From: Pseudomonas sp. GM84 | GTDB lineage: Bacteria; Pseudomonadota; Gammaproteobacteria; Pseudomonadales; Pseudomonadaceae | DNA length: 57,530 nt | Direction: 5' to 3' | Assembly (NCBI RefSeq): GCF_000282535.1 | Contig: NZ_AKJC01000089.1 | Coordinates: forward strand, 1 to 57,530 | Shown: one piece after another, positions 34,689 to 44,637 of the stretch | How the letters are laid out: each line of letters starts with the position of its first letter | How positions within the stretch are numbered: position 1 is the first letter of the stretch | The notes under the pieces: model-generated | What the model was told of the DNA's origin: nothing | Databases searched by the model: none | What the model saw: the letters and a program-made list of their open reading frames with translations, nothing else | Translations under genes and position numbers: made by a program

Positions 34689-36977
34689 ATGGCACTGGCA
34701 CACAACCTCGGCTTTCCGCGCATCGGCCGTGACCGCGAGCTGAAAAAAGCCCAGGAAGCATTCTGGAAGGGCGAGCTGAGCGAAGCCGGTTTGCGCGCTG
34801 TTGGTCGTGAGCTGCGTGCCGCCCACTGGCAGGCGCAGAAGGACGCTGGCATCGAGTTGCTGCCCGTCGGTGATTTCGCCTGGTACGACCAGGTGCTGAC
34901 CCACTCGCTGACCTTCGGTGTGATTCCACAGCGTTTCCGTGGCCACGAAGGTGCGAAGCCCACGCTGCAAACCCTGTTCAGCATGGGCCGTGGCGCTGTG
35001 GATAACTGCTGCGGCGGTGCCCACGCCCAGGAAATGACCAAGTGGTTCGACACCAACTATCACTACCTGGTACCTGAGTTCACCGCTGACCAACAGTTCG
35101 CCCTGAGCTGGGAGCAACTGTTCGAAGAGGTCGACGAAGCCAAGGCCCTCGGCCATGCCGTCAAGCCGGTGGTGATCGGCCCGCTGACCTACCTGTGGCT
35201 CGGCAAGACCAAGGGTGCCGACTTCGACAAGCTGGAACTGGTCGAGCGACTGCTGCCGCTGTACGACGAAATCTTCAACCGCCTGGCTGCCCAAGGCGTG
35301 GAGTGGGTACAGATCGACGAGCCGATCCTGGTGCTGGACCTGCCTCAGGAGTGGAAGAACGCCTACGAGCGCGTCTATAACATCCTGCAGCGCGCACCGC
35401 TGAAAAAGCTGATCGCCACCTATTTCGGCGGCCTGGAAGAAAACCTGGGTCTGGCTGCGAACCTGCCGGTGGACGGCCTGCACATCGACCTCGTACGTGC
35501 CCCCGACCAATACCCGACCATCCTCGACCGTCTGCCAACCTACAAGGTGCTGTCGCTGGGGCTGGTCAACGGCCGCAACGTCTGGGCTACCGACCTGGAG
35601 AAAGCCGTTAGCGTGCTGCAAGATGCAGCCGAACGTCTGGGCGATCGCCTGTGGGTTGCGCCGTCCTGCTCGCTGCTGCACAGCCCGGTCGACCTGGCAC
35701 GTGAAGACCAGCTCGACGCAGAGCTCAAGAGCTGGCTGGCCTTTGCTGTGCAGAAGTGCGAGGAAGTGGCCGTACTGGCCAAGGCCGTCAACCAGCCGGG
35801 CGCTGCCGATGTTGTTGCCGCCCTGGAACGTAGCCGCGCCATTCAGGCCAACCGCGCCACTTCGCCGCGGATCCACAAGGCAGCGGTACAAGCGCGTCTG
35901 GCGGCTATCAAGCCAGCCGACAGCCAGCGTCAATCGGGCTTCGAGCAGCGCATCGCCAAGCAGCGCGCCGGTCTCGACCTGCCGGCCTACCCAACCACTA
36001 CCATCGGATCTTTCCCACAGACTTCGGCGATCCGTCTGGCGCGTCAGTCGTTCAAGCTGGGCAAGCTGACCGAGGGCGATTACGTCGAAGCCATGCAGAG
36101 CGAAATTCGCCATGCCGTGGAGATCCAGGAGAACCTCGGCCTGGATGTGCTGGTGCACGGTGAAGCCGAGCGTAACGACATGGTCGAGTACTTCGCCGAG
36201 CAACTGGATGGCTACGTCTTCACCCGCTTCGGCTGGGTACAGAGCTATGGTTCCCGCTGTGTCAAACCAGCGGTCATCTTCGGTGACCTGAGTCGCCCCA
36301 AAGCAATGACCGTGGAGTGGATCAAATACGCCCAGAGCCTCACCGACAAGGTGATGAAGGGCATGCTGACCGGCCCGGTGACCATGCTGATGTGGTCCTT
36401 CCCACGCGAAGACGCGAGCCGCGAAGTGCAGGCGCGCCAGCTGGCGCTGGCCATACGCGATGAGGTGGTCGACCTGGAAGCGGCTGGCATCAAGATCGTG
36501 CAGATCGACGAAGCCGCATTCCGCGAAGGCCTGCCGCTGCGCAGGAGCGCCTGGGCTCACTACCTGGATTGGGCAACCGAAGCCTTCCGCCTGTGCGCGT
36601 CCGGTGTGCGTGACGAAACCCAGATCCACACCCACATGTGCTACAGCGAGTTCAACGACGTGATCGAGTCGATCGCCGCGATGGACGCGGACGTCATCAC
36701 CATCGAGACCTCGCGTTCGGACATGGAGCTGCTGGAGGCCTTCGAGAAGTTCGACTACCCGAACGAGATCGGCCCAGGCGTCTACGACATCCATTCGCCG
36801 CGGGTGCCGACCAGGGACGAGATCATCAAGCTGCTGAGCAAGGCGGCCCAGCGTATCCCTGCCGAGCGCCTGTGGGTCAACCCGGACTGCGGCTTGAAAA
36901 CGCGCGCCTGGCCGGAGACCGAAGCGGCACTGGTGAACATGGTCGCCGCCGCCCGCGCACTGCGCGCCACGGTTTGA
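34689..36977 (+). CDS. metE: Cobalamin-independent methionine synthase
   Basis: A 762-residue enzyme transferring the methyl of 5-methyltetrahydropteroyltriglutamate to homocysteine. The N-terminal half starts [23 protein letters not shown]; the catalytic half starts at [10 protein letters not shown]. The zinc ligands are in THMCYSEFN (His, Cys) and NPDCGLKTR (Cys), plus a glutamate between. It serves methionine synthesis when B12 is scarce. The next genes may relate to B12 supply. Confidence 0.97.
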   Translation: MALAHNLGFPRIGRDRELKKAQEAFWKGELSEAGLRAVGRELRAAHWQAQKDAGIELLPVGDFAWYDQVLTHSLTFGVIPQRFRGHEGAKPTLQTLFSMGRGAVDNCCGGAHAQEMTKWFDTNYHYLVPEFTADQQFALSWEQLFEEVDEAKALGHAVKPVVIGPLTYLWLGKTKGADFDKLELVERLLPLYDEIFNRLAAQGVEWVQIDEPILVLDLPQEWKNAYERVYNILQRAPLKKLIATYFGGLEENLGLAANLPVDGLHIDLVRAPDQYPTILDRLPTYKVLSLGLVNGRNVWATDLEKAVSVLQDAAERLGDRLWVAPSCSLLHSPVDLAREDQLDAELKSWLAFAVQKCEEVAVLAKAVNQPGAADVVAALERSRAIQANRATSPRIHKAAVQARLAAIKPADSQRQSGFEQRIAKQRAGLDLPAYPTTTIGSFPQTSAIRLARQSFKLGKLTEGDYVEAMQSEIRHAVEIQENLGLDVLVHGEAERNDMVEYFAEQLDGYVFTRFGWVQSYGSRCVKPAVIFGDLSRPKAMTVEWIKYAQSLTDKVMKGMLTGPVTMLMWSFPREDASREVQARQLALAIRDEVVDLEAAGIKIVQIDEAAFREGLPLRRSAWAHYLDWATEAFRLCASGVRDETQIHTHMCYSEFNDVIESIAAMDADVITIETSRSDMELLEAFEKFDYPNEIGPGVYDIHSPRVPTRDEIIKLLSKAAQRIPAERLWVNPDCGLKTRAWPETEAALVNMVAAARALRATV

Positions 36978-37015
36978 TATACCTTGTCGAGATCCAAGCT
37001 CATCAAGGTTCACCC

Positions 37016-37564
37016 ATGAAGGCCACCCATCTCACGCTGATCAGCCACGCACCGACCGAAGCGCAGCGGTCAGGGCGATTTCATGCCGATGAGGACGGGG
37101 TTCAGCTCACAACCGATCAGCCCTTGGTCCTGCCCAGGGGCTCGATTGGCCTGACCGGCCCCGAGTTGCGCGCCACGCAGACGGCGCAGCTGTTGGGGCT
37201 GCGGCCTACCGTGGAACCTGCATTGCGGGACTGCGATTTCGGGCGATGGAAAGGTGTGTCGCTGAAGGCGCTACAGCGCGATGAGGCTGAGCTTTTGCAG
37301 GTGTGGATGAACGACCCTCAGTCAGCGCCGCATGGAGGCGAGTCGATTGCCGATGTTTGCCGGCGCGTGGCTGACTGGCTGGAAGGTTTCACGGCACCCG
37401 GCCATTGGGTCGCCGTGACGCACCCGATGATCATCCGGGCGGCGATGCTGCATGTGCTGCAATGCCCATTGTCGGCTTTTCATCGCATCGACGTGCAACC
37501 CCTGTCGCCGTTGCATCTTGGCCATCACGGCATGTGGCGAGTCAAACTGACGTCCGCTGACTGA
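37016..37564 (+). CDS. Histidine phosphatase superfamily protein, degenerate RHG motif
   Basis: A 182-residue phosphoglycerate-mutase-like protein. The catalytic His11 and the second histidine in AVTHPMIIR are kept, but the canonical RHG reads SHA, so the phosphate-binding arginine is missing. CobC-type family members remove phosphate in B12 synthesis; role here is uncertain. Start ATG 37016, 38 bases after metE, possibly cotranscribed. The 3' end overlaps the convergent binding-protein gene by 40 bases. Confidence 0.75.
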   Translation: MKATHLTLISHAPTEAQRSGRFHADEDGVQLTTDQPLVLPRGSIGLTGPELRATQTAQLLGLRPTVEPALRDCDFGRWKGVSLKALQRDEAELLQVWMNDPQSAPHGGESIADVCRRVADWLEGFTAPGHWVAVTHPMIIRAAMLHVLQCPLSAFHRIDVQPLSPLHLGHHGMWRVKLTSAD

Positions 37565-38574
37565 TCGGCGGGCGCCTTGCCGGTGGCGAAAGCGCTCGAG
37601 AGGGTTTCGAGGCCACGGAACAGGCGGATGCCAGCCTGCATGGCATCGGCATCGAGGATGACGATGCGTCCTTGCTTCACCGCATCCATTTGCCGGGTTA
37701 CCGGGTCGTTGCGCAAGAATTCCAGCTTCTTCTGGTGGTCGTCGGCGGGGAAGCGGCGGCGGTCCATGCGGGCAATGATGATCCAGGTCGGATTGGCCTT
37801 GGCCAACGTTTCCCACCCGACCGTTGGCCATTCCTCATTGGACGCGACGACATTGCGCACGCCAAGGGTCTGCAGCATGAAATCAGCCACGCCCTCGCGG
37901 CCGGCGACGTAGGGGTCGGTGTCGAGGTCGGCGCTGGAGAACCAGAACAGTGCGGAGGTTTTCGACAGGTCCTTGTCTGCGAGCTGCTGCCTGGCATGAT
38001 CCAGGCGGGCTTTGAGATCCGCATTCAGCGCGGCGCCACGGTCCTGTACATCAAAAATCTCTGCCAGCTGGCTGACACTTTTGTAGACGGTGTCGATGCG
38101 AAACGGTTGGGTACGGGTGCCGTCGGCGCCGACCAGGTTGTCCTTGCCTTCGCAGTCGGAAGGCAAGAGGTAGGTCGGGATGTTCAGCTCATTGAATTGT
38201 TGGCGCGTGCCGACCGCACCCTGGGGGCCGACCATCCACTCGAACTGCACGGTCACCAGTTGCGGACGCTTGTTGACGACGGCCTCGAAGCTCGGCTCGT
38301 TGTCGGCGAGGCGCTCGACCTTGTCGTTCTGCGTCTTGAACTCCGGTAGCACGTTGTTGAACCACAGCGAGGTGCCCGCGAGTTTGCCGCCCAGGCCCAG
38401 GGCATACAGGAGCTCGGTGCCGGCCTGGCCGATGGTGACGGCGCGCTCTGGCGCCTGCGCAAAGGTCTGCGGTACACCACAGTTGTCGATCGTCAGCGGG
38501 TAGTGGCTGGCGCCAGCCTGGGCGAAACCGGAAAGACTCATCGCGGTGAGCAGGGCAGCGAAGCGGGGCAGCAT
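37525..38574 (-). CDS. ABC transporter periplasmic substrate-binding protein (BtuF/FepB-like)
   Basis: A 349-residue protein with a signal peptide (MLPRFAALLTAMSLSGFAQA) and a Peripla_BP_2 fold (PERAVTIGQAGTELLYALGLGGKLAG onward). Such proteins deliver cobalamin or ferric siderophores. ATG 38574 gives a clean signal peptide; an ATG 60 bases upstream adds unneeded residues. No permease or ATPase gene is adjacent, so it is an orphan. Substrate unknown; metE and a CobC-like protein nearby hint at B12. Confidence 0.8.
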   Translation of the reverse strand: MLPRFAALLTAMSLSGFAQAGASHYPLTIDNCGVPQTFAQAPERAVTIGQAGTELLYALGLGGKLAGTSLWFNNVLPEFKTQNDKVERLADNEPSFEAVVNKRPQLVTVQFEWMVGPQGAVGTRQQFNELNIPTYLLPSDCEGKDNLVGADGTRTQPFRIDTVYKSVSQLAEIFDVQDRGAALNADLKARLDHARQQLADKDLSKTSALFWFSSADLDTDPYVAGREGVADFMLQTLGVRNVVASNEEWPTVGWETLAKANPTWIIIARMDRRRFPADDHQKKLEFLRNDPVTRQMDAVKQGRIVILDADAMQAGIRLFRGLETLSSAFATGKAPADQSADVSLTRHMP

Positions 38575-38636
38575 GGGGCGATCTCTGGACAGGGCGGCAG
38601 CGGCCATTGTCGGAATCGCGAGGGGTGCTGGCAACC

Positions 38637-38659
38637 TGACGCCCCCTCGGGGAGCGTCA
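38637..38659 (-). terminator. Hairpin after lpd3
   Basis: TGACGC-C-CCC / GGG-A-GCGTCA, ten-base arms with one mismatch, between the lpd3 stop and the binding-protein start. No U-tract. Confidence 0.45.
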
Positions 38660-38678
38660 AGCTGCAGCTTGGCCGGGG

Positions 38679-40079
38679 TCAGATCTGCATGGCCATGCCT
38701 TGCACATTCATCGCTGCCTGGCGCAAGGCCTCGGAGCGGGTCGGATGCGGGTGACAGGTGAGGGCGATGTCCTCGGCGGAGGCGGAGAATTCCATGGCCA
38801 CGCAGAACTCGCCGATCATCTCGCTGACGCTCGGGCCTACCAGGTGCACGCCCAGCACCTCATCGGTGTTGGCATCGGCGATGACCTTGGCGAAGCCTTC
38901 GGTCTCATGGTTGATCTTGGCCCGGCTGTTGGCCGTGAACGGGAACTTGCCGACCTTGTAGGCACGGCCCTCAGCCTTGAGCTGCTCTTCGGTCTTGCCG
39001 ACCGTGGCCAGCTCCGGACGGGTGTAGATCACCCCGGGAATCAGGTTGTAGTTCACCTCATGCGGCTTGCCAGCGATGCGTTCGATGCACGCCACCGCTT
39101 CGTCCTCGGCCTTGTGCGCCAGCATCGGGCCGGAAGTGACGTCGCCGATCACCCAGATGCCCGGGACCGAGGTGCGATGGTGCTGGTTATCGAGCATGCC
39201 GCGCTTGTCGGTCTCCAGTCCCACGCTTTCAAGGTTCAGGCCCTTGGTATAAGGGCGGCGACCGATGGCGACCAGCACATAGTCGGCTTGCAAGGTTTCT
39301 GCAGCACCACCCGCGGCCGGTTCCAGGGTCAGGCTGACACCGTCGGCCGTCGCACTGGCCTGAGTCACCTTGCTGCCGAGCTTGAAGGTCATGCCTTGCT
39401 TGGCCAGCGCTTTTTGCAGGGTCTTGGCGGTCTCTTCATCGGTGCCAGGGCAGATCCGGTCGAGGTACTCGATCACGGTGACCTGGCTGCCCAGTCGGCG
39501 CCATACCGAACCCAGCTCCAGGCCGATGACGCCGGCGCCGATCACCACCAGGTGCTTGGGCACTTGCGGCAGGGCGAGGGCGCCGGTGGAATCGATGATG
39601 CGCTGGTTGTCGATGGTCACGCCGGGCAGGGGGGTCGGCTCGGAGCCGGTGGCGATGACGATGTCCTTGGCCTGCAGCGTCGTTTCGCTGCCATCCTCGG
39701 CCTTGACGACGACCTTGCCGACGCCGTCCAGGCGGCCCCAACCCTTGACCCAGTCGACCTTGTTCTTGCGGAACAGGTACTCGATGCCCTTGGTCAGGCC
39801 GGTAACGCTCTCGTCCTTCTGTTTCATCATCTGGGCGAGGTTCAAGGTGGGCTTCACTTCGATACCGAGGTGGGCGAACTCGTCACCGCTGGCAGCCTCG
39901 TACAGTTCGGAGGCATGCAGCAAGGCCTTGGACGGCATGCAGCCGACATTCAGGCAGGTACCGCCCAGGGTCGAGCGACCCTCCACACAGGCGACGCTGA
40001 GGCCAAGCTGCCCGGCGCGAATCGCCGCGTTGTAGCCGCCAGGGCCGCCACCGATGATCACCACGTCATAGGATTTCAT
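38679..40079 (-). CDS. lpd3: Dihydrolipoyl dehydrogenase (Lpd3 type)
   Basis: A 466-residue FAD disulfide oxidoreductase. FAD motif GGGPGGYNAA at about 10-19; redox pair Cys42/Cys47 in GGTCLNVGCMPSK; NAD motif GAGVIGLELGSVW; C-terminal catalytic HPHPTRSE. It reoxidises lipoyl groups of 2-oxo acid dehydrogenases or the glycine system. It resembles the third P. putida lipoamide dehydrogenase, not linked to E1/E2 genes here either. Confidence 0.93.
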   Translation of the reverse strand: MKSYDVVIIGGGPGGYNAAIRAGQLGLSVACVEGRSTLGGTCLNVGCMPSKALLHASELYEAASGDEFAHLGIEVKPTLNLAQMMKQKDESVTGLTKGIEYLFRKNKVDWVKGWGRLDGVGKVVVKAEDGSETTLQAKDIVIATGSEPTPLPGVTIDNQRIIDSTGALALPQVPKHLVVIGAGVIGLELGSVWRRLGSQVTVIEYLDRICPGTDEETAKTLQKALAKQGMTFKLGSKVTQASATADGVSLTLEPAAGGAAETLQADYVLVAIGRRPYTKGLNLESVGLETDKRGMLDNQHHRTSVPGIWVIGDVTSGPMLAHKAEDEAVACIERIAGKPHEVNYNLIPGVIYTRPELATVGKTEEQLKAEGRAYKVGKFPFTANSRAKINHETEGFAKVIADANTDEVLGVHLVGPSVSEMIGEFCVAMEFSASAEDIALTCHPHPTRSEALRQAAMNVQGMAMQI

Positions 40080-40138
40080 GGGTTTCTACTCCAGATGAGG
40101 AAGCGCGAGAGGGGCACAAGGTTAAGCAAAGCGAGGCA

Positions 40139-40186
40139 GATTGTATACAATCGCGGTTAAGATCATTCGGTTCTAGACCATGGTCT
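40139..40186. promoter_or_regulatory. Two palindromes in the lpd3-cfaB divergent region
   Basis: GATTGTATACAATC (40139-40152), 14 bases perfect, and AGACCATGGTCT (40175-40186), 12 bases perfect. They lie between divergent promoters, 60-110 bases from each start codon. Likely operators; the ligand is unknown. Confidence 0.45.
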
Positions 40187-40281
40187 TGTTTAGCGGAAAG
40201 CTCGCACGAATGAACTACTCTGATTCGGTGGCGTTCGAAATTTCATAGGCGCCATGCCAAACATGGAAAGGAGGATCGTTC

Positions 40282-41466
40282 ATGCTCGCGCAACTTCCGC
40301 CGGCATTGCAGAGTCTTGACCTGCCGCTGCGCCTTAAACTATGGGACGGTAACCAGTTCGACCTGGGGCCTAGCCCGCAGGTCACCATCCTGGTCAAGGA
40401 GCCTCAGCTGATCAATCAGCTGATGCACCCGAGCATGGACCAGTTGGGCACCGCTTTCGTCGAGGGCAAGCTGGAGCTGGAAGGCGATATTGGCGAAGCC
40501 ATTCGGGTGTGCGACGAGCTCAGCGAAGCGCTGCTGACCGATGAAGAAAAGGCCCCTCCGCAGCGTGTGGCTCACGACAAGAGCACCGATGCCCAGTCCA
40601 TCTCTTACCACTACGACGTTTCCAACGCGTTCTATCAACTCTGGCTCGACCAGGACATGGCCTATTCCTGTGCCTACTTCCGCGAGCCGGACAACACCCT
40701 CGATCAGGCGCAGCAGGACAAGTTCGATCACCTGTGCCGCAAGCTGCGCCTGCAGGCAGGTGACTATTTGCTGGACGTGGGTTGCGGGTGGGGCGGGTTG
40801 TCACGGTTCGCCGCGCGCGAGTATGGCGCCAAGGTCTTCGGTATCACCTTGAGCAAAGAGCAGCTGAAGCTGGGACGGCAGCGGGTCAAGGCTGAGGGAT
40901 TGGCCGACTTGGTCGACCTGCAGATCCTCGACTATCGCGACCTGCCACAGGATGGTCGCTTCGACAAAGTGGTCAGCGTGGGCATGTTCGAACATGTCGG
41001 GCATGCCAACCTGGCGTTGTATTGCCAGAGGCTGTTCGGTGCCGTGCGTGAGGGTGGCGTGGTGATGAACCACGGCATCACCGCCAAGCATATCGACGGC
41101 CGACCTGTGGGGCGAGGTGCGGGCGAATTCATCGACCGCTATGTGTTTCCCCATGGAGAGCTGCCGCACCTGTCGATGATCAGTGCAAGCATCTGTGAGG
41201 CGGGGCTGGAGGTGGTGGATGTGGAGAGCCTGCGCCTGCACTACGCCAAGACCTTGCACCACTGGAGCGAAAACCTGGAGAACCAGTTGCACAAGGCGGC
41301 GGCGCTGGTGCCGGAAAAGACCCTGCGCATCTGGCGGCTCTACCTGGCGGGCTGTGCCTATGCATTCCAGAAGGGGTGGATCAATCTTCATCAGATACTG
41401 GCGGTGAAGCCTTATGCCGATGGGCACCATGATCTGCCCTGGACACGTGAAGACCTCTATCGCTGA
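40282..41466 (+). CDS. cfaB: Cyclopropane-fatty-acyl-phospholipid synthase
   Basis: A 394-residue SAM-dependent enzyme adding a methylene bridge to unsaturated acyl chains of membrane lipids. An N-terminal lipid-binding part is followed by the SAM motif LLDVGCGWGGLSRFA near 163-176 and the catalytic domain with GMFEHVGHAN. Context (beside lpd3 and cls) matches cfaB of P. putida, a stationary-phase gene. ATG 40282 follows GGAGGATCGTTC. Confidence 0.93.
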   Translation: MLAQLPPALQSLDLPLRLKLWDGNQFDLGPSPQVTILVKEPQLINQLMHPSMDQLGTAFVEGKLELEGDIGEAIRVCDELSEALLTDEEKAPPQRVAHDKSTDAQSISYHYDVSNAFYQLWLDQDMAYSCAYFREPDNTLDQAQQDKFDHLCRKLRLQAGDYLLDVGCGWGGLSRFAAREYGAKVFGITLSKEQLKLGRQRVKAEGLADLVDLQILDYRDLPQDGRFDKVVSVGMFEHVGHANLALYCQRLFGAVREGGVVMNHGITAKHIDGRPVGRGAGEFIDRYVFPHGELPHLSMISASICEAGLEVVDVESLRLHYAKTLHHWSENLENQLHKAAALVPEKTLRIWRLYLAGCAYAFQKGWINLHQILAVKPYADGHHDLPWTREDLYR

Positions 41467-41476
41467 AAGCAATGAA

Positions 41477-41500
41477 CGGGGGCCGCAATAGCGGCCCCCG
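41477..41500. terminator. Hairpin between convergent cfaB and cls
   Basis: CGGGGGCCGC, loop AATA, GCGGCCCCCG: perfect ten-base arms between convergent genes, without a U-tract. Confidence 0.65.
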
Positions 41501-41505
41501 TCGCG

Positions 41506-42945
41506 TTACAGGATCGGTGAAATCAGCCGCGCAATACGCATCCCCAGTTGCTGGAGGCGATGGGTGTCGAGGCTATCCTCTGCGGTAATTTCCCTGGATT
41601 GCTCGAAGTCGGCCAGCAGCATGGTCTCGACGTGATCGGCGAACGCCCGGTCGACCGTCAGCAAGGTAATCTCGAAGTTGAGCCGGAACGAACGGTTGTC
41701 CAGATTGGCACTGCCAATCGCACTGACCTCGTCGTCCACCAACACCACCTTCTGATGCAGAAAGCCCGGCTGGTAGCGGAACATGCGCACGCCTGCGCGC
41801 ACTGCCTCGAAGGCGAACAGGCTGGAGGCGGCATAGACGATCCGGTGATCCGGGCGGGCTGGTATCAGCACCCGCACATCCACCCCGCGAAGCACGGCCA
41901 ACCGCATGGCAGCGAACACGGCTTCGTCAGGAATGAAATAGGGGCTGGTGATCCACACTCGCCGGGTGGCGGAATGGATAGCTTCGAGGAAGAACAGCGA
42001 GCAGGTTTCCTGGGGATCGGCAGGCCCGCTGGCCAGGGCCTGGCAGAGCACGCCGTTGTCGGGGTAAGTGTCCGGCAGAATCAGCGGTGGCAGCTGCCGG
42101 GTCGCCCAGTACCAGTCCTCGGCGAACGACTCTTGGAGGCACGCCAACACGGGCCCGCTGATCTGCACGTGGGTGTCCCGCCAGGGAGAAAGACGTGGGT
42201 GGCTGCCGAGGTATTCGTCGCCTACGTTATGCCCGCCAATGAACCCGGCCAGGCCATCGACCACGACGATCTTGCGATGGTTGCGGAAGTTCACCTGGAA
42301 GCGGTTGAACAATCCACGGCGGGTAGCGAAGGCATGAATCTGTACGCCACCTTGGCGCAGTACCTGGCTGTAGCTGGCGGGCAGCGCATGGCTGCCCACC
42401 CGGTCATACAGCACGAACACCTGAACACCTTCGGCGGCCTTGCGTAACAGCAATTGCTGCAGGGCCTTGCCGAGGTTGTCGTCGTGGATGATGAAGAACT
42501 GCACCAGTACCACTTCACGGGCCTTGGCAATGGCGTCGAAGATGGCATCGAAGGTGGCCTTGCCATCGATCAGCAGCTTTACCTGGTTGTTGGCCAGGCA
42601 GGGCATGCGGCCGAGTTTCGGCATGGCGCGCAACGCGGCGTAGCTCTGCGACTCGCGGGCAGTGAGTGCCTCTTCTACCCACGGCCGCCAATTGAGGTTG
42701 GCCATGGCCACGTGCATTTCCTGGTTGGCCTGGCGCCGGGCCTGGATGTAGGCGAAGAACGAGCGAGCACCGAAGATCAGGTAAGGAATCAGCGTGAAGT
42801 AGGGGATGAAGAACAGCGACAGGGCCCAGGCAATTGCGCCCTGGGCGGTGCGCACGGTGAACACTGCATGCAGCGCCGCGATGGCGCCAAGCAAATGAAT
42901 GATGCCGAGCACGTAGCCGAAGAAGTAGGGGCTGTGGTAATCCAT
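41506..42945 (-). CDS. clsA: Cardiolipin synthase A
   Basis: A 479-residue inner-membrane phospholipase-D-family enzyme joining two phosphatidylglycerols. Two N-terminal membrane helices (about 8-60) precede two HKD motifs, [13 protein letters not shown] and [15 protein letters not shown] 42945 (MDYHSPYF) has AGGA five bases upstream; the frame extends to 42969. Adjacent cfaB also remodels membrane lipids. Confidence 0.95.
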   Translation of the reverse strand: MDYHSPYFFGYVLGIIHLLGAIAALHAVFTVRTAQGAIAWALSLFFIPYFTLIPYLIFGARSFFAYIQARRQANQEMHVAMANLNWRPWVEEALTARESQSYAALRAMPKLGRMPCLANNQVKLLIDGKATFDAIFDAIAKAREVVLVQFFIIHDDNLGKALQQLLLRKAAEGVQVFVLYDRVGSHALPASYSQVLRQGGVQIHAFATRRGLFNRFQVNFRNHRKIVVVDGLAGFIGGHNVGDEYLGSHPRLSPWRDTHVQISGPVLACLQESFAEDWYWATRQLPPLILPDTYPDNGVLCQALASGPADPQETCSLFFLEAIHSATRRVWITSPYFIPDEAVFAAMRLAVLRGVDVRVLIPARPDHRIVYAASSLFAFEAVRAGVRMFRYQPGFLHQKVVLVDDEVSAIGSANLDNRSFRLNFEITLLTVDRAFADHVETMLLADFEQSREITAEDSLDTHRLQQLGMRIARLISPIL

Positions 42946-43076
42946 ACGCATCCTGCTTGCCGAATACACAGCGGATAACAGAACACGTTCCAGACCCGCC
43001 TTGCAACCTGAAAGCGGATTTGGCGTCTAAGGTTCAGCCCGGCCCGTTGGCCGGCTTTTTCGAGGAGCGTTGGTTC

Positions 43077-43610
43077 ATGAAGATTCGTCTGCCTCTGTTG
43101 GCACTGGCACTGGCCCTTGGCCTGAGCAGCCCGCTGGTGCATGCGCAGATGTTGCAACCCGGCCTGTGGGAGCTCACTACCAGCAATATGCAGGTCGATG
43201 GCAAGCCGTTGCCTGACATGCAGTTCATGCTGGGGCAACTGAAGAACTTGCCACCCGAGCAACGGGCAATGATGGAAGGGGTACTGGCCAAGCAAGGCAT
43301 CACGGTCGGGGGTAATGGCGTGCGCTCGTGTCTGACACCGGAGCAGGTGCAGACCAACGATATTCCGTTGCAGGATCCGAAGTCTGGCTGCACGCAGAAA
43401 ATAACCGACCGAACCGGGAATGTCTGGAAGTTCGAGTTCAGCTGCCCCAAGGCCCAGGGTACCGGCCAGGCAACCTTCCTGAGCGACAAGGAATTCACCA
43501 CGCAGGTCAGCGGTAACTTCAATGCTTCCGGTGTGCAGCAACAGGGCAGCATGAATACCCGGGCCGTCTGGCTCGGCAGTGATTGTGGAACCGTCAAACC
43601 CCGCAGCTGA
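43077..43610 (+). CDS. DUF3617 family exported protein
   Basis: A 177-residue protein with a signal peptide cleaved after MKIRLPLLALALALGLSSPLVHA. The motif QPGLWELTTSNMQ opens the mature part, and Cys pairs (SCLTPEQ; SGCTQ; FSCP; SDCG) suggest disulfides, as in DUF3617 proteins. Function is unknown; periplasmic location inferred. GAGGAGCG ribosome-binding site supports ATG 43077. Confidence 0.82.
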   Translation: MKIRLPLLALALALGLSSPLVHAQMLQPGLWELTTSNMQVDGKPLPDMQFMLGQLKNLPPEQRAMMEGVLAKQGITVGGNGVRSCLTPEQVQTNDIPLQDPKSGCTQKITDRTGNVWKFEFSCPKAQGTGQATFLSDKEFTTQVSGNFNASGVQQQGSMNTRAVWLGSDCGTVKPRS

Positions 43611-43613
43611 TCT

Positions 43614-44501
43614 CTACCATTGCCACTGGCTGCTGGCGACTGCGTCGTGGGCATGCAGGCTTTCTGCATGTTCCACGCGCAGGGTGAAGCCTGTGGTCCA
43701 GGTCAGTGCCCGCAGCGCTCGATGAAGGCGTCGGGCCGCATCTTCGCAGAACATCAGATTCTGTCCATTGGCCAAGGCGAAGGCCTGTTCGTCTGCGCGT
43801 TTCACGGCCGTCTGAACGGCGGTACCCAGGCTAGCTTCAATAGTGTCGATCAACTCGGTTACCGATAAAGCATCCAGGTTGTCCCGCAGGCGTAACTTGA
43901 TGCTGGCCTGGCTCCGTTGGCTGTGCGGCGTCGCCACTATGCCTTGGCTACTGCCCAGCCATGTCAGCACTGCATCTCGATTCAATTCATCCTCCTTAAA
44001 ATCTTGCTCGAACTGGCGCTGAATCAACTGCCGTGCCAATGCTGCAGAGCAAGGGCAGGTGGAGGAATAAGGCACACGCACGGATAGTTCCACGTGGAAC
44101 ATTTCGTTTTCGAGCTTGGCATCCACACTCACCTGATAACGCTTCCAGCCGGCCAAAGGGCTGACCAGTGCTGGCCGTTTCAGTAGATGCTCGAAGTTCA
44201 GTCGCAAATGGGCCGCTGTAGAAAGCCCCTCATGGCTGGCGAGAAACGCCTCCAGCAAGCGACGCAGGACAAGAGGCGTCAGGGCTTGATTTTCCAGACG
44301 CTCCAGCGCCAGGTAGAGCCTGGACATATGAATGCCCCGCGATTTGCCTTCTATCAAGTTGACCCCGGCATCGGCCATAGCCGCCACTTGGCGTCCTTCA
44401 ACCTGAATGGGCAGGGCGATTGCGCACATGCCGACCCAGTCCAGAGGCGTGGCGTGCAGCTGTGATTGTGCGGCGATGTCGGGAAGCGTCAGGCTGTTCA
44501 T
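43614..44501 (-). CDS. folE2: GTP cyclohydrolase FolE2 (zinc-independent type)
   Basis: A 295-residue type IB GTP cyclohydrolase, first step of folate synthesis. The SSTCPCSAALARQ segment contains the active-site cysteine of the family. FolE2 replaces zinc-requiring FolE when zinc is low. ATG 44501 (MNSLTLPDIA) is chosen; the frame runs to 44534. It is divergent from a COG0523 GTPase with a Zur-like box between. A parS site lies inside the gene (44086-44101). Confidence 0.93.
   Translation of the reverse strand: MNSLTLPDIAAQSQLHATPLDWVGMCAIALPIQVEGRQVAAMADAGVNLIEGKSRGIHMSRLYLALERLENQALTPLVLRRLLEAFLASHEGLSTAAHLRLNFEHLLKRPALVSPLAGWKRYQVSVDAKLENEMFHVELSVRVPYSSTCPCSAALARQLIQRQFEQDFKEDELNRDAVLTWLGSSQGIVATPHSQRSQASIKLRLRDNLDALSVTELIDTIEASLGTAVQTAVKRADEQAFALANGQNLMFCEDAARRLHRALRALTWTTGFTLRVEHAESLHAHDAVASSQWQW
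44086..44101. promoter_or_regulatory. parS: parS site 3, inside folE2
   Basis: AGTTCCACGTGGAACA: 15 of 16 bases match the perfect palindrome at 7981. It lies 36 kb from the recF sites, on the other side of oriC. Confidence 0.85.
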
Positions 44502-44576
44502 GGCAATACCAGGCAATGGGCTGTTTAGCAGCATCTTCGAAACCCTTCCGACGAATACGGCTTGGCGAAATTGTAT

Positions 44577-44591
44577 TGTTACTTTATAACA
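44577..44591. promoter_or_regulatory. Zur-like box between folE2 and COG0523 gene
   Basis: TGTTACTTTATAACA compares with the Zur consensus TGTTATANTATAACA with two differences. It lies 75 bases from the folE2 start and 46 bases before the GTPase start, fitting divergent zinc-responsive control. Confidence 0.7.
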
Positions 44592-44637
44592 TTATGCAAT
44601 GCATCGTTCGAATGCGCCCGTCTGAAGAGGTCTCGCC

